Assembly (NCBI RefSeq): GCF_024612015.1 | Contig: NZ_CP102512.1 | Coordinates: forward strand, 6,820,001 to 6,884,000 | From: Streptomyces sp. CA-210063 | Lineage (GTDB): Bacteria; Actinomycetota; Actinomycetes; Streptomycetales; Streptomycetaceae | Direction of reading: 5' to 3' | Length of the DNA stretch: 64,000 bases | Shown: positions 9,119-18,555 of the stretch, one piece after another | Position numbering within the stretch: the first letter of the stretch is position 1 | Layout of the letters: each line of letters starts with the position of its first letter | Made by a program: the position numbers and the translations under genes | Notes under the pieces: generated by a model | What the model was told of the DNA's origin: nothing | The model's input: the letters and a program-made list of their open reading frames with translations, nothing else | Databases searched by the model: none

Positions 9119-10422
9119 ACAGCGAACTCCTGGAAGGCGATGGTCTTCTCGACCGGGTAGTACTCCGTGCCGAGCAGCTCGCGGATGATGTACGAGTTCC
9201 GGTACGCGCCCATGCCCAGGTCGGGCGAGGTGATGCTGTGGGTGTGGACGCCCGCGTTCTGCAGGAAGACGCCGCGGCCCGTGGTGTCGATGGCGTAGTT
9301 GCGGGCCACGTCGAAGCGGCCGTGGCCGTCGAAGAGGAGCCGGTCGTTGATCCCGGCGAGGAAGGCCGGCGGCCGGTAGTGGTAGCCGGTGGCCAGGACC
9401 AGGCCCTCGGTCTCGATCTCGTAGTCCTTGCCCTGCTCGTCCTGGCGCAGGCCGAGGGTGTACCGCCCGTCCTCGTAACCGGCGCTGTTGAGGGACGAGT
9501 TGGTGAGCAGGCGGGTGGGGACCGGGCGGCCGCCGCTGCTGACGTTCTTCTGGTAGAGCAGGTCGAAGATCGAGTCGATCAGTTCCGAGTTGATGCCCTT
9601 GAACAGACCCTTCTGCTGCTTCTCCAGCCGGTAGCGGGTCTCCTCGGGCAGTTCGCGGAAGTAGTCGATGTAGTCCGGGGACGTCATCTCCAGTGTCAGC
9701 TTGGTGTATTCGAGGGGGAAGAACCTCGGGGAGCGGGTGACCCAGTTGAGCTGGTAGCCGTGCGTGTCGATCTCGGAGAGGAGCTCGTAGTAGATCTCGG
9801 CGGCGGACTGCCCGCTGCCGACGATCGTGATCGACTTCTTTGCCTGGAGCTCCGCCTTGCGGTGCATGTACTGGGCGTTGTGGAAGAAGTCGCCGCCCAG
9901 GCCCTGGCAGGCCTCGGGGATGAAGGGGACGGTGCCGGTGCCGAGGACGAGGTGCCGGGCGCGGAGGATGTCACCGGCCGCCGTCCTTACGGCGTAAAGC
10001 TCAGCCCTCTCGTCGTACGTCACCTCGGTGACCGTCGTGTTGAAGCGGACGTTGCTCAGCCGGCCTGCGGCCCAGCGGCAGTAGTCGTCGTACTCGACGC
10101 GGAGCGGGTAGAAGCTCTCGCGGATGTAGAACGAGTACAGACGGCCCGAGTCCTTCAGGTAGTTGAGGAAGGAGTAGGGAGACGTCGGGTCGGCGAGGGT
10201 GACCAGGTCCGACATGAACGGGGTCTGGAGGTGGGCGCCGTCGAGGAACATGCCCGAGTGCCACTCGAAGTGGGGCTTCGAGTCCAGGAAGATCCCGTCG
10301 AGTTCGGCGATGGGCTCGGTGAGGCAGGCGAGGCCGAGGTTGAAGGGTCCCAGTCCGATGCCGATGAAGTCGTGTGTTTTCACGGCTGTTTTCACGGCCG
10401 GTTCAGGAAGCGACGCGGTCAA
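9115..10422 (-). CDS. desB: Cadaverine N-hydroxylase DesB (lysine/ornithine N-monooxygenase family)
   Basis: Flavin-dependent N-hydroxylating monooxygenase that hydroxylates cadaverine using FAD, NADPH and O2. The N-terminal FAD motif is [12 protein letters not shown], the NADPH motif is [14 protein letters not shown], and the C-terminal ATGYHYRPP motif is typical of the family. I chose the TTG at 10422: a GGGAG ribosome-binding site lies 6 nt upstream and it overlaps the desA stop by 20 nt. An ATG at 10449 and a GTG at 10395 are in frame but lack a clear ribosome-binding site. About 435 residues, normal for the family. Confidence 0.94.
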   Translation of the reverse strand: MTASLPEPAVKTAVKTHDFIGIGLGPFNLGLACLTEPIAELDGIFLDSKPHFEWHSGMFLDGAHLQTPFMSDLVTLADPTSPYSFLNYLKDSGRLYSFYIRESFYPLRVEYDDYCRWAAGRLSNVRFNTTVTEVTYDERAELYAVRTAAGDILRARHLVLGTGTVPFIPEACQGLGGDFFHNAQYMHRKAELQAKKSITIVGSGQSAAEIYYELLSEIDTHGYQLNWVTRSPRFFPLEYTKLTLEMTSPDYIDYFRELPEETRYRLEKQQKGLFKGINSELIDSIFDLLYQKNVSSGGRPVPTRLLTNSSLNSAGYEDGRYTLGLRQDEQGKDYEIETEGLVLATGYHYRPPAFLAGINDRLLFDGHGRFDVARNYAIDTTGRGVFLQNAGVHTHSITSPDLGMGAYRNSYIIRELLGTEYYPVEKTIAFQEFAV

Positions 10423-11872
10423 GGGATTCTCCCAGGTACTGCTCGGCATGGCCGGCGATCAGATCGAGGACGGCGGCGATGTCGTCGGCCGTGGTCTCGG
10501 GGTTGAGCAAGGTGAACTTCAGGTAGTGGCGACCGCCGACCTTGGTGCCCGCGACCACGGCGTCGCCGGAGGCGAACAGGGCCTTGCGGGCGTAGAGGTT
10601 GGCGCGGTCGATCTCGGCCGGGTCGGTGACGGCCTCGGGGATGTAGCGGTAGACCAGCGTGGACAGTTGGGGCTCGACGACCACGTCGTAGCGCGGGTCG
10701 GCGGCGAGCAGTTTCCAGCCCTCCTCCGCCAGGTCGCAGACCTCGTCGAAGAGCTGGCCGATGCCGTCGGCGCCCATCGTGCGCAGCGTCATCCACAGCT
10801 TGAGGGCGTCGAAGCGGCGGGTGGTCTGGAGGGACTTGTCGACCTGGTTGGGGATGCGCTCGGTGACCATGCGGCGCGGGTTGAGGTACTCCGCGTGGTA
10901 GGTGGCGTGGCGGAGCGTGGACGCGTCCCGGACGAGCACGGCGGACGAACTCACCGGCTGGAAGAAGGACTTGTGGTAGTCCACGGTGACGGAGTCGGCG
11001 CGCTCGATGCCGTCGAGGAGGGCGCGGCGCTTGAGCGAGACGAGCAGGCCGCAGCCGTAGGCGGCGTCGACGTGCATCCACGTGTCGTACTGGGCGCAGA
11101 GCTCGGCTATCTCGGGCAGCGGGTCTATGGAGCCGAAGTCGGTGGTGCCGGAGGTGGCGACGACGGCCATGGGGACGAGACCGTCGCTCTTGCAGCGTTC
11201 CAGCTCGCGGGCGAGGGCCATCGTCTGCATGCGCTTGTCGGCGTCCACCGGGATGGAGACGACGGCGTCCTGGCCGAGGCCCAGGAGTTTCGCCGACTTC
11301 TTCACGCTGAAGTGGCTGACCTCGGAGGCGAAGATCCGCAGTTTGGCGGTGTCGGCTGGTCCCCCCCACCCGCCCGGCCCTGGCTTGGCCTCCTCACGGG
11401 CGAGAAGCAGCGCCTGGAGGTTGGACTGCGAGCCGCCGGAGGTGAACACGCCGTCGGCGGAGGGACCGAACCCGATGCGCTCGTTGGTCCAGTCGATCAG
11501 TTTGCGCTCGATCAGGGTGCCGCCGGCCGACTGGTCCCAGGTGTCCAGGGAGGAGTTGACGGCGGAGAGCACGGCCTCGCCGAGCACGGCCGGGATGACG
11601 ACCGGGCAGTTGAGGTGGGCGAGGTAGCGCGGGTGGTGGAAGTAGATCGCGTCGCGCAGGTACACCTCCTCGAGTTCGTCGAGGACGGCGGCCGTGTCGT
11701 GCAGCGGCTTGTCGAGGTCGATCTTCTCGATGCCGGGGGAGAGGGCGTCGACGGTGACACCGGTGAACGGTCGGTCGGTGGTGGCGAGTTTGGCCGCCAC
11801 CCGCTCCACGCCTTCGGTCACGGTGCGGCGGTACCGCTCCGCGGTCGTGTCATTGAGCAGGTGCGAGCGCAT
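10403..11872 (-). CDS. desA: Lysine decarboxylase DesA (PLP-dependent, group II)
   Basis: Converts lysine to cadaverine, the first committed step of desferrioxamine biosynthesis. It is a 489-residue group II PLP decarboxylase with HVDAAYG (PLP-binding Asp) and [10 protein letters not shown], whose Lys301 is the expected Schiff-base lysine; [12 protein letters not shown] is a cofactor-phosphate region. The ATG at 11872 has a near-perfect GGAGG site 8 nt upstream. The in-frame TTG at 11944 abuts the iron box and is not a plausible start. First gene of desABCD; regulated by iron through the box at 11946-11964. Confidence 0.96.
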   Translation of the reverse strand: MRSHLLNDTTAERYRRTVTEGVERVAAKLATTDRPFTGVTVDALSPGIEKIDLDKPLHDTAAVLDELEEVYLRDAIYFHHPRYLAHLNCPVVIPAVLGEAVLSAVNSSLDTWDQSAGGTLIERKLIDWTNERIGFGPSADGVFTSGGSQSNLQALLLAREEAKPGPGGWGGPADTAKLRIFASEVSHFSVKKSAKLLGLGQDAVVSIPVDADKRMQTMALARELERCKSDGLVPMAVVATSGTTDFGSIDPLPEIAELCAQYDTWMHVDAAYGCGLLVSLKRRALLDGIERADSVTVDYHKSFFQPVSSSAVLVRDASTLRHATYHAEYLNPRRMVTERIPNQVDKSLQTTRRFDALKLWMTLRTMGADGIGQLFDEVCDLAEEGWKLLAADPRYDVVVEPQLSTLVYRYIPEAVTDPAEIDRANLYARKALFASGDAVVAGTKVGGRHYLKFTLLNPETTADDIAAVLDLIAGHAEQYLGESLDRVAS

Positions 11873-11945
11873 GGGGAGGTCCTCCGAGCGGGGCGGTCCG
11901 GGTGGGACGGAGAGGTGAGTGGGGGGTGACATCACGTCGTCCAAC

Positions 11946-11964
11946 TTAGGTAAGCCTAACCTAA
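11946..11964 (-). promoter_or_regulatory. Iron box (DmdR1/IdeR-type operator) of desABCD
   Basis: On the minus strand this 19-bp sequence reads TTAGGTTAGGCTTACCTAA, an almost perfect match to the actinobacterial iron box. It lies 74-92 bp upstream of the desA ATG, where an Fe(II)-loaded DmdR1 would block transcription. Confidence 0.9.
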
Positions 11965-12047
11965 TTAACTTGGGTGAAACCCTGGCTCAGCCGTGACTGC
12001 GGTCACTCTGGTGACCGGGGTGACTCCGGCGACTCGGGCAACTCGGT

Positions 12048-12905
12048 TTATTCGCCGCGCTCCCGCAGCTGCTCCTCCGTCAGACCCTCACGCCAGTACC
12101 CGACGAAGGTCACCCGCCGCTTGTCGATCCCGCGCTCCCGCACGAGATGGCGGCGCAGCTCCTTCACCCGGCCGGACTCACCGGCGATCCACGCGTACGG
12201 CAGTTCGCCGGGCGGCAGTTGGGCGGCGCGGATGGTGTCGAGGGCGGTCGGCGCGCCCTCGGTCCGTACGATCCAGTTGATCTCGGCGTCGGCGTCCGTC
12301 GCCAGGTCCTGGATGTCCCCCGGGTGGTGGACCTCCAGCCAGACCCGGGCCCGCGTGCCGGCGGGCAGCGACTCCAGGATCGACGAGGCGGCGGGCAGCG
12401 CCGTCTCGTCGGCCCAGATCAGCACGAGGTCGGCGTCCGCCGGCGGCCGGAAACGGATCGCCCGGTTGTCGGCGACGGCGGGCCCGAGCAGGACCACCCG
12501 GTCGCCGGTGGTCGCTTGGGCGGCCCACCGGGACGCGGGCCCGGCGGGCACGGCCGCCCCCGGCTCCACACCGTGCAGCACGAAGTCGATGTCGATCTCG
12601 ACGGTCTCCCCGTGGACGTCCGAGCGGAGCCCCCGCAGGGTGTACGAGCGCATCACCGCCCGCACGTCGTCCGGCAGTTCCCGCCACGCCTGCCACCAGC
12701 CGTCGCCCAGCTCGAAGGGGATGGCCGGGGCGTCCTGCCCCGGATGCGGCAGAAAGAGGGACAGCGACTGATCGCGGCCGTCGGAGTGGAAGTACCTCAG
12801 GTCGTCCCCGGCGAACGAGACACGCACGAGAGACGGCCCCAGCCGCTCCGTCCGTACGACCTGAAGAGAGAAGAAACGGAAGGGTGCGGCTACGGCCGTC
12901 GTCAT
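12048..12905 (-). CDS. desF: Siderophore-interacting protein, ferric-desferrioxamine reductase-like (DesF)
   Basis: Cytoplasmic FAD/NAD(P)H protein of the SIP family (about 285 residues) thought to reduce Fe(III) in imported ferrioxamine. The N-terminal FAD domain has the RSYTLRGL motif (the family R-x-Y-T/S signature) and IDIDFVLHG; the C-terminal NAD(P)H domain has LIWADETALPAASSILE and YAWIAGESGRVKELRRHLV. It sits between desE and desA on the same strand, 118 nt after desE, so it is probably expressed from the desE iron-box promoter. The gap before it contains a copy of the short Streptomyces repeat. Confidence 0.9.
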   Translation of the reverse strand: MTTAVAAPFRFFSLQVVRTERLGPSLVRVSFAGDDLRYFHSDGRDQSLSLFLPHPGQDAPAIPFELGDGWWQAWRELPDDVRAVMRSYTLRGLRSDVHGETVEIDIDFVLHGVEPGAAVPAGPASRWAAQATTGDRVVLLGPAVADNRAIRFRPPADADLVLIWADETALPAASSILESLPAGTRARVWLEVHHPGDIQDLATDADAEINWIVRTEGAPTALDTIRAAQLPPGELPYAWIAGESGRVKELRRHLVRERGIDKRRVTFVGYWREGLTEEQLRERGE

Positions 12906-12965
12906 GTCGGGGTACTCCGGGGTCAGGAGCGGGGCACAGGCGGGAAAGGGGCAGCCCGGGGCACC

Positions 12966-12996
12966 CAGGGGGCGCGGGGAACTGCGCGACCAGCCA
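12966..12996. repeat. Copy of the short Streptomyces repeat (single arm)
   Basis: A 31-bp single copy containing GCGCGGGGAACTGCGCGACC lies in the desE-desF gap. It has the same core as the copies at 6517, 29661 and 55634, here without an inverted partner. Confidence 0.7.
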
Positions 12997-13023
12997 CCTA
13001 CGACCCGCAGTCGAATACGGCGG

Positions 13024-14076
13024 TCAGGAGACCTTCTTCGCGTTCTCGATCGCCTCGGCCAGCTCCTCGAGAAGCGGCGCGCACTTGTCGTAGGACAGGA
13101 TCGGCTCGGGGTTACGCCCGATGACCTGTCCCGCCTTCACCGCCGGCAGCTTCTTCCACGTCGCCTCTTCGATCGCGTCCGGCTGGATCGCCGACGTGCG
13201 GTTGTCCATGATGATGACGTCCGCGTCGTACTTGTCGACGTTCTCCCAGCTGAGGTTCTCGAACCAACCTCCGCTGGCCTTCAGTGCGGCAGCGCTGGGC
13301 TCGGCGAAGTTCACGCCGAGGGCCTTGTAGTACTCGAGGTCGATGGAGAGGTTCGAGCCGGACACATAGAAGATGTCCTGGCTGGCGGAACCGGCCAGCA
13401 CCTTGATGTCGGGCTTGGCCTTGGCGGCCGCGCGCAGCCGGGCGGCCGCGTCCTCGAACCGCTTCTTGGCCGCGGTGATCTTCTCCGACTCCGCGTCCGC
13501 GCCGAGCGACTTGGCCAGCTCCAGCATGCGCTGCAGCGGCTCGGTCAGCTGGCGGTCGTACGCGGAGATGCCGACGCTCGGGGCGAGCTTGGCGATCTTG
13601 TCCTTGGAGGCCTCGGGGACGTACCAGAGGGTGCCGGCGTCGTCGAACAGCGTGGTGATGAGGACGTCGGGGGAGAGAGCGGCGTACTTCTCGACGTTGA
13701 ACTCGTCCCAGACGTTGCCGAGGATGGTGACCTTGCTGATGTCGAGGTCGCCGGCCTGGACGTCGGCCTTGCCGTCCGTCGTCTTGGTCGGGCCGAAGAC
13801 GCCCTTGACGTCGATGCCGTAGTCGTACAGCGCGGCGGCGACACCCACGAACGCGACGATGTTCGCCGGGACCTCGTCGGTCTTGGCGGTCTCGCCGCGG
13901 TCGTCCTTGAACGACCAGGGGCCGGACTCGGCGGCAGCCGTCTCCTTGTCGGAGCCAGTGCTGCTGCTCGTCGAGTTCTCGTCTCCACAGGCGGCGAGCA
14001 CGGCACCGAGGCCGAGTGCGCCACCGGCGGCGAGGATGCCACGGCGGGTGAGATGAGCGGCTCTGGCGTTGGACAT
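13024..14076 (-). CDS. desE: Ferrioxamine-binding lipoprotein DesE (ABC transporter substrate-binding)
   Basis: 350-residue cell-surface siderophore receptor of the FepB/FhuD periplasmic-binding family. The N-terminus combines a twin-arginine-like TRRGILAAGG with a lipobox LAAC (lipidated Cys30), followed by a Ser/Thr-rich tether. The binding domain begins around WSFKDDRGE and continues through DVLITTLFDD to DADVIIMDN, with the long helix between lobes expected for class III binding proteins. A partner permease or ATPase is not in this window. An iron box lies about 55 bp upstream of the start. Confidence 0.94.
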   Translation of the reverse strand: MSNARAAHLTRRGILAAGGALGLGAVLAACGDENSTSSSTGSDKETAAAESGPWSFKDDRGETAKTDEVPANIVAFVGVAAALYDYGIDVKGVFGPTKTTDGKADVQAGDLDISKVTILGNVWDEFNVEKYAALSPDVLITTLFDDAGTLWYVPEASKDKIAKLAPSVGISAYDRQLTEPLQRMLELAKSLGADAESEKITAAKKRFEDAAARLRAAAKAKPDIKVLAGSASQDIFYVSGSNLSIDLEYYKALGVNFAEPSAAALKASGGWFENLSWENVDKYDADVIIMDNRTSAIQPDAIEEATWKKLPAVKAGQVIGRNPEPILSYDKCAPLLEELAEAIENAKKVS

Positions 14077-14129
14077 GTGTGTGGCTACTTTCGAACGGGG
14101 CGGAGTGCCGCCCGGGGGTGAGTTCGAAG

Positions 14130-14148
14130 GTAGGTTAGCCTAACCTCA
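14130..14148 (-). promoter_or_regulatory. Iron box upstream of desE
   Basis: A 15-bp palindrome centred here (AGGTTAGCCTAACCT on the plus strand, 14132-14146) matches the core of the DmdR/IdeR iron box. It is 54-72 bp upstream of the desE ATG. Confidence 0.82.
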
Positions 14149-14423
14149 CTGCAAGTCCAGAGGGTGGTTCCACGTAGTGGGATGCCCGGGTCGACACCTG
14201 TCCTAATCTTTGAATTGCCTGTGAATCAAAGGTTGGTGTGGCGTACCGGATGCTGACGGCCTCCGAATTGGCCACTGTCCTCGCGGAAGAGAAGGTCTGC
14301 CTCGAACGATCCGAACCCTGGTGGCGACCCTCAACTTCCGTGTTCCAGAAGCCGGTTGGGCATACCTCTTCGGTTCGAGAAATCGAACAACGTCGGCGGC
14401 TCGTGGCCGAGAACATTCGTGCT

Positions 14424-15110
14424 TCAGTCGGCGAGCAGGTCCACGTACGCGTCCCGCAGAGGAACCGTGTAGAAGGGCCCGGTCTCTCCCTCCGCGGTGA
14501 ACCGAAAGCACTCCACGTCGCTGTCGCCCTTCACCGTGCCCCTCCTGACCAGGTCGCCGGTGCGTGCCTCGACAACGGCGACGGTGTAGACACCCTGCGA
14601 GAACGTGACGGACTGAGTGACCTCGCCCACACCACTCGGGCTGTACGAACAGGTGATCTCCGTGTCCATGACCGCCCCGGCCTGCTCCCTGCACACCACC
14701 AACTGCACTGTGCCCGGGTCCGGTTCCTCTTCCGGCTTCGGCTCTTTCGTCTGCTTGTCCGTGGAGGAGTACGAGTCCCACCCGTCCTCTATCACCACCC
14801 ACGGATGCGGCCCCGTCGACGGCTCGTAAGGGGCCGCGCGCGGGAACGGCTCGCCCTCGTGGTCGTCCTCGCAGACGCGCGCGAAGTCCCTCAGGTCGCG
14901 CGGCTTGTCGCCGAGGACGGCATCGTTGACGGGGGGCAGCAGCATCAGCCCCCACGACGCCAGGCCGAGCACCGCCGCGGTACCGACGAGCCACACCGCG
15001 ACCAGGGCCGGCTCCTCCGTCCCGTGCCTCAGGACCTCGCGCACGACGACCACCACGAACGCCACGACCGCCGCGCCCGCCAGCACACCCCCGACGATCA
15101 GCCAGGACAT
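14424..15110 (-). CDS. Hypothetical membrane-anchored protein
   Basis: 228 residues with two N-terminal membrane helices (near residues 2-25, WLIVGGVLAGAAVVAFVVVVV, described here in parts, and near 37-57, VAVWLVGTAAVLGLASWGLM). A roughly 160-residue extracytoplasmic domain follows, containing three cysteines (CEDDHEGE, VVCREQ, TCSYSPS) and a Pro/Glu/Lys-rich spacer (KQTKEPKPEEEPDP). I chose the ATG at 15110, which has a very strong GGAGGAGGAG ribosome-binding region. No family recognised. It lies in an accessory patch between desE and the TetR/monooxygenase pair. Confidence 0.75.
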   Translation of the reverse strand: MSWLIVGGVLAGAAVVAFVVVVVREVLRHGTEEPALVAVWLVGTAAVLGLASWGLMLLPPVNDAVLGDKPRDLRDFARVCEDDHEGEPFPRAAPYEPSTGPHPWVVIEDGWDSYSSTDKQTKEPKPEEEPDPGTVQLVVCREQAGAVMDTEITCSYSPSGVGEVTQSVTFSQGVYTVAVVEARTGDLVRRGTVKGDSDVECFRFTAEGETGPFYTVPLRDAYVDLLAD

Positions 15111-15382
15111 ACCGCTCCTCCTCCCGCTTCCACGCATCGACGTCCACCGGCCGCTACGTGAGTGACGACGGCCGGAGCCGACAGGAGCAGCACCCAGGCC
15201 GCGGTACCGGCCAGCTCCGCGCAGCCAAGCCTCCGTCTTGCCGGCGAATCTACGGCCGGAGACCGGGACCCCTCCCGAACGGCGGGCAAACGGTGGCCGG
15301 ACGAGCCGCCCCCGACGCGTGACCTGTTGGTCTCAGCTGACCAGCGGATTCCTGGGTCGTCTCAAGGTCCTTCGGTCGCGCG

Positions 15383-16063
15383 TCACCTTGAGATGCGGGC
15401 TTCGATGCCGTCGAGCAGGAAGTCGAGTCCGATCCGGAAGGTGTGGTCGGCGTCCAGGTGGGCGGCATCGCGCACCACCGTGGCCAGCGCGGGGAATCGG
15501 CCGGTGGCGAAGGTCCGCTCCAGATAGGGCCCGAGTGAGGCCTGCCAACGCTTCTCGTCCATCCCGGTGGCCCGCTCGGCACGCCGCTCGGCGATCTCCC
15601 GACGCACCGCGCCGATCGCGTACGCGTTGACCGCGGCGACCACCGGCATGACGGCGTCCACGTCGACGCCGTCCAGTGCGGCCACCACGGTCTCCCCACT
15701 GGCCAGCGCGTGCGGCCCGAGCTGGGGTCGGCCACCCAGGAGATCGGCGAGCCATTCGTGCTCGTGAGCGGCGTGCCGAGTGGCTTCGGCAAGAGACCGG
15801 AGCATCTCCCGCCAGCCGTCTCCGACCGGCCGGATCTCGGCGTGGACCGCGTCGACCATCAGGTCGAGCAACTCCTCCTTGTCGGCGATGTAGCCGTACA
15901 GCCGCATCGGCCCGACGCCCAGCGCGGTGGCGACCTTGCGCAGCGACACCGCGTCCAGGCCGTCCGCGTCGGCCAGCCGGATCGCCGCTCGCACGATCCG
16001 CTCCCGGCTCAACGGGGCCGGCACGGGTCGATTCGGTGGCTCCGGCCTCTCCCACACCAACAT
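15383..16063 (-). CDS. TetR/AcrR family repressor, divergent to the TetX-like gene
   Basis: About 226 residues. The N-terminal helix-turn-helix covers LSRERIVRAAIRLADADGL to GPMRLYGYIADKEELLDLM; the C-terminal ligand domain has the WREMLRSLAEATRHAAHEHEW motif typical of the TetR-C group. Start uncertain: the ATG at 16063 has a weak GGTGAG site, and several ATGs up to 16087 are in frame. The gene is divergent from a flavin monooxygenase, with a repeat-containing operator between. The layout predicts local repression relieved by a small molecule, perhaps the monooxygenase substrate. Confidence 0.85.
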   Translation of the reverse strand: MLVWERPEPPNRPVPAPLSRERIVRAAIRLADADGLDAVSLRKVATALGVGPMRLYGYIADKEELLDLMVDAVHAEIRPVGDGWREMLRSLAEATRHAAHEHEWLADLLGGRPQLGPHALASGETVVAALDGVDVDAVMPVVAAVNAYAIGAVRREIAERRAERATGMDEKRWQASLGPYLERTFATGRFPALATVVRDAAHLDADHTFRIGLDFLLDGIEARISR

Positions 16064-16090
16064 GCCGCTCACCATACATCGCATCATGTG

Positions 16091-16120
16091 GATACAGTGT
16101 ATCGATCAATACGGTGTATC
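16091..16120. promoter_or_regulatory. Candidate TetR operator, two 13-bp repeats
   Basis: GATACAGTGTATC (16091-16103) and AATACGGTGTATC (16108-16120) are near-palindromic 13-mers spaced 17 bp start to start. They lie directly between the divergent tetR and monooxygenase genes, and the second ends just before the monooxygenase ribosome-binding site. Confidence 0.65.
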
Positions 16121-16135
16121 GAAGGGGAAACGACC

Positions 16136-17251
16136 ATGACCATCGCCATCGCCATCGTCGGAGCCGGCCTCGGCGGCCTGGCTCTCGCCCGTGTACTGCA
16201 CGTGAACGGCATGCATTCCGTCGTGTATGAACGTGAATCGTCACGCGGTGCGCGCGCTCAGGGCGGCATGCTCGACATCCACTCCGGCCAGCGGGCGCTG
16301 CGCGAGGCCGGTCTGATCGACCAGTTCCACGCGATCGCCCGTGGTGAAGGCCAGGACATGCGCCTTCTCGAGCCGGACGGCACCCTGCTGCTCCAGGAGG
16401 ACACGCCCGACGACGCCCCGCTCGATCGACCCGAGGTCGACCGCGCCGATCTGCGCGACCTGCTGCTGGATTCCCTCCCCGAAGGCGTGGTGCGCTGGGG
16501 GCACGCGTTCGCATCCGCCGACAACGGCCTGCTGCACTTCGCCGACGGCGGCAGTGCGCCGTATGACCTGGTGGTCGGCGCGGACGGCGCGCAGTCCCGG
16601 GTCCGCGCGCTGCTCACCGACGCCCGCCCGACGCACATCGGCCAGAACGTCGTCGAGGTCGGCATTCCCGACATCGACCGCACGCACCCCGACCTCGCGG
16701 CGATGGTCGGACGCGGCAACTACTGGGTGCTCGGCAACGGACTGTCCCTGGCGGCGCAGCGCAACGGCGACGGCCGCGTGCGCATCGGCCTCAGCTTCTA
16801 CCACACCGCCGAGGACTGGTTCGCCACCAGCGGGATCCCGTTCGACGACCCGGCCGCCGCCCGGGCGCGGCTGATCGAGCTGCTCCCCGGCTGGGACTCA
16901 CGGTTCACCGCGCTGATCGCGGCCTGCGACGACACGGTCGTGCCGCGGTCGATCACCACTCTCCCGGTCGGCCTGACCTGGCCGTCGACGCCAGGCGTCA
17001 CGCTGCTCGGCGATGCCGCGCATCTGATGCCGCCGGTGGGAGAGGGCGCGAACATGGCGCTGCTCGACGGCGCCCTGCTCGGTCTCGCGCTGGCCGCGCA
17101 CCCGGAGGACTTTCCCGCCGCCGTCCAAGAGTACGAACGCGAGATGTTCGAACGCACCAGTGCTGCCGCCCGGATGTCCGCGGACATCCAGGAATTGCTG
17201 ACGTCGCCGGACGCCGCCCGGAAAATGCTCACCTTCTTCCAGCCCGGCTGA
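16136..17251 (+). CDS. TetX-like FAD-dependent monooxygenase
   Basis: 371-residue class A flavoprotein monooxygenase (PHBH fold). The N-terminal Rossmann motif is IVGAGLGGLALARVL, followed by VYERESSRGARAQGGMLDIH, the mid-domain motif VVGADGAQSRVR and the C-terminal GDAAHLMPPVGEGANMALLD. The spacing and wording of GGMLDIHSGQRALREAGL, DRPEVDRADLRDLLLDSL and GDAAHLMPP closely follow TetX-type tetracycline destructases, but active-site residues outside the FAD motifs differ. The substrate is therefore unknown; an aromatic polyketide is plausible. ATG 16136 has a GAAGGGG ribosome-binding site. Divergent to its own TetR gene. Confidence 0.88.
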   Translation: MTIAIAIVGAGLGGLALARVLHVNGMHSVVYERESSRGARAQGGMLDIHSGQRALREAGLIDQFHAIARGEGQDMRLLEPDGTLLLQEDTPDDAPLDRPEVDRADLRDLLLDSLPEGVVRWGHAFASADNGLLHFADGGSAPYDLVVGADGAQSRVRALLTDARPTHIGQNVVEVGIPDIDRTHPDLAAMVGRGNYWVLGNGLSLAAQRNGDGRVRIGLSFYHTAEDWFATSGIPFDDPAAARARLIELLPGWDSRFTALIAACDDTVVPRSITTLPVGLTWPSTPGVTLLGDAAHLMPPVGEGANMALLDGALLGLALAAHPEDFPAAVQEYEREMFERTSAAARMSADIQELLTSPDAARKMLTFFQPG

Positions 17252-17390
17252 AGGTGACCGAGTACGACCAGGCAACCGGCCGCCCAGCCGGCCGCGGCGG
17301 CCGCCGCACGACAGCCTCCGCGACCTCGGCGCCGAACAGAGTCGGTCTCATGCCGCCTGCCCCCGCCGCGAGTTTCACCTGGTTCCTGGT

Positions 17391-18551
17391 TCAGCCGGTG
17401 AGCCCCAACTCCCGGGCGATCAGCATGCGTTGGACCTCGCTCGTGCCCTCGCCGATCTCCAGGATCTTGGAGTCGCGCCACATGCGGGCGACGGGGTACT
17501 CGTTCATGAAGCCGTAGCCGCCGTGGATCTGGGTGGCCTCGCGGGCGTTGTCGACGGCGATGGTGGAGGAGTAGAGCTTGGCGAGGGCGGCCTCCTTCTT
17601 GAAGGGTTCGCCGGAGACCAGGCGGGAGGCGGCGTCCCGCCAGGCGAGGCGGGCGGTGTGGGCCTTCATCTCCATGTCGGCGATCTTGAACTGGATGGCC
17701 TGGTTGGCGCCGATCGGCCGGCCGAAGGCGTGCCGCTCCTTGGCGTACTTCACCGACTCGTCCACACAGCCCTGGGCGAGACCGGTGGCGAGCGCCGAGA
17801 TGGCGATACGGCCCTCGTCGAGGATGCGCAGGAACTGGGCGTAGCCGCGGCCGAGTTCACCCAGCAGGTTCTCCGCCGGGACGCGTACGTCGGTGAAGGA
17901 CAGCTCGCGGGTGTCGGAGGCGTTCCAGCCGACCTTCGAGTAGGGGGCTGCCACCGCGAAGCCCGGGGTGCCGGACGGGACGATGATCGAGGAGATGAGG
18001 GGCTTGCCGTCCGGGGTGCGGCCGGTGACCGCCGTGACCGTGACCAGTCCCGTGATGTCCGTGCCCGAGTTGGTGATGAAGCACTTGCTGCCGTTGATGA
18101 CCCACTCGTTCGTCGACTCGTCCAGGCGGGCCGTCGTACGGGTCGCGCCCGCGTCCGAGCCGCCGTCGGGTTCGGTGAGACCGAACGCGCCCAGGACCTC
18201 CCCCGAGCAGAGGCGCGGCAGCCACTCCTCCTTCTGGGCGGGTGTGCCGTAGAGGTGGATCGGCATCGCGCCCAGGGAGACACCGGCTTCGAGCGTGATC
18301 GCCACGGACGAGTCCACCCGGGCCAGTTCCTCCAGCGCGATGCCGAGCGCCAGATAGTCGCCGCCCATGCCCCCGTACTCCTCCGGGAACGGCAGCCCGA
18401 ACAGCCCCATACGGCCCATCTCGCGCACGATCTCGTAGGGGAACTCGTGCCGCTCGTAGAAGTCACCGATCTTGGGGGCGACGACCTCGTGCGCGAACTC
18501 CTCGACCGTCCGGCGGAGTTCTTCCAGTTCGGGGGAGAGACGGTGGTCCAT
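17391..18551 (-). CDS. acdH: Acyl-CoA dehydrogenase
   Basis: 386-residue FAD enzyme that oxidises short or branched acyl-CoA to the 2,3-enoyl-CoA. Family motifs: LTEPDGGSDAGATRTTA (FAD/substrate), WVINGSKCFITN, RIAISALATGLAQG and the C-terminal GGYGFMNEYPVARMWRDSK. The Glu in NEYP is the position of the catalytic base in the MCAD/SCAD type; classical isovaleryl-CoA dehydrogenases place it elsewhere. It belongs by orientation and position to the hmgL/carboxylase operon but is now separated from hmgL by a TnpB element. The ribosome-binding site is AGGTGAAG directly upstream of the ATG. Confidence 0.92.
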   Translation of the reverse strand: MDHRLSPELEELRRTVEEFAHEVVAPKIGDFYERHEFPYEIVREMGRMGLFGLPFPEEYGGMGGDYLALGIALEELARVDSSVAITLEAGVSLGAMPIHLYGTPAQKEEWLPRLCSGEVLGAFGLTEPDGGSDAGATRTTARLDESTNEWVINGSKCFITNSGTDITGLVTVTAVTGRTPDGKPLISSIIVPSGTPGFAVAAPYSKVGWNASDTRELSFTDVRVPAENLLGELGRGYAQFLRILDEGRIAISALATGLAQGCVDESVKYAKERHAFGRPIGANQAIQFKIADMEMKAHTARLAWRDAASRLVSGEPFKKEAALAKLYSSTIAVDNAREATQIHGGYGFMNEYPVARMWRDSKILEIGEGTSEVQRMLIARELGLTG

Positions 18552-18555
18552 TGAA

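Noticed and set aside
15098..15289. 63-residue minus-strand frame with a hydrophobic segment upstream of the membrane protein
   Set aside because: It has no clear ribosome-binding site and overlaps the start region of a better supported gene; the hydrophobic run alone is weak evidence.
16136..17251. Calling the flavin monooxygenase a proven tetracycline-resistance gene
   Set aside because: Only FAD-region motifs and overall pattern match TetX; substrate-contact residues differ, so the name TetX-like is as far as the sequence goes.
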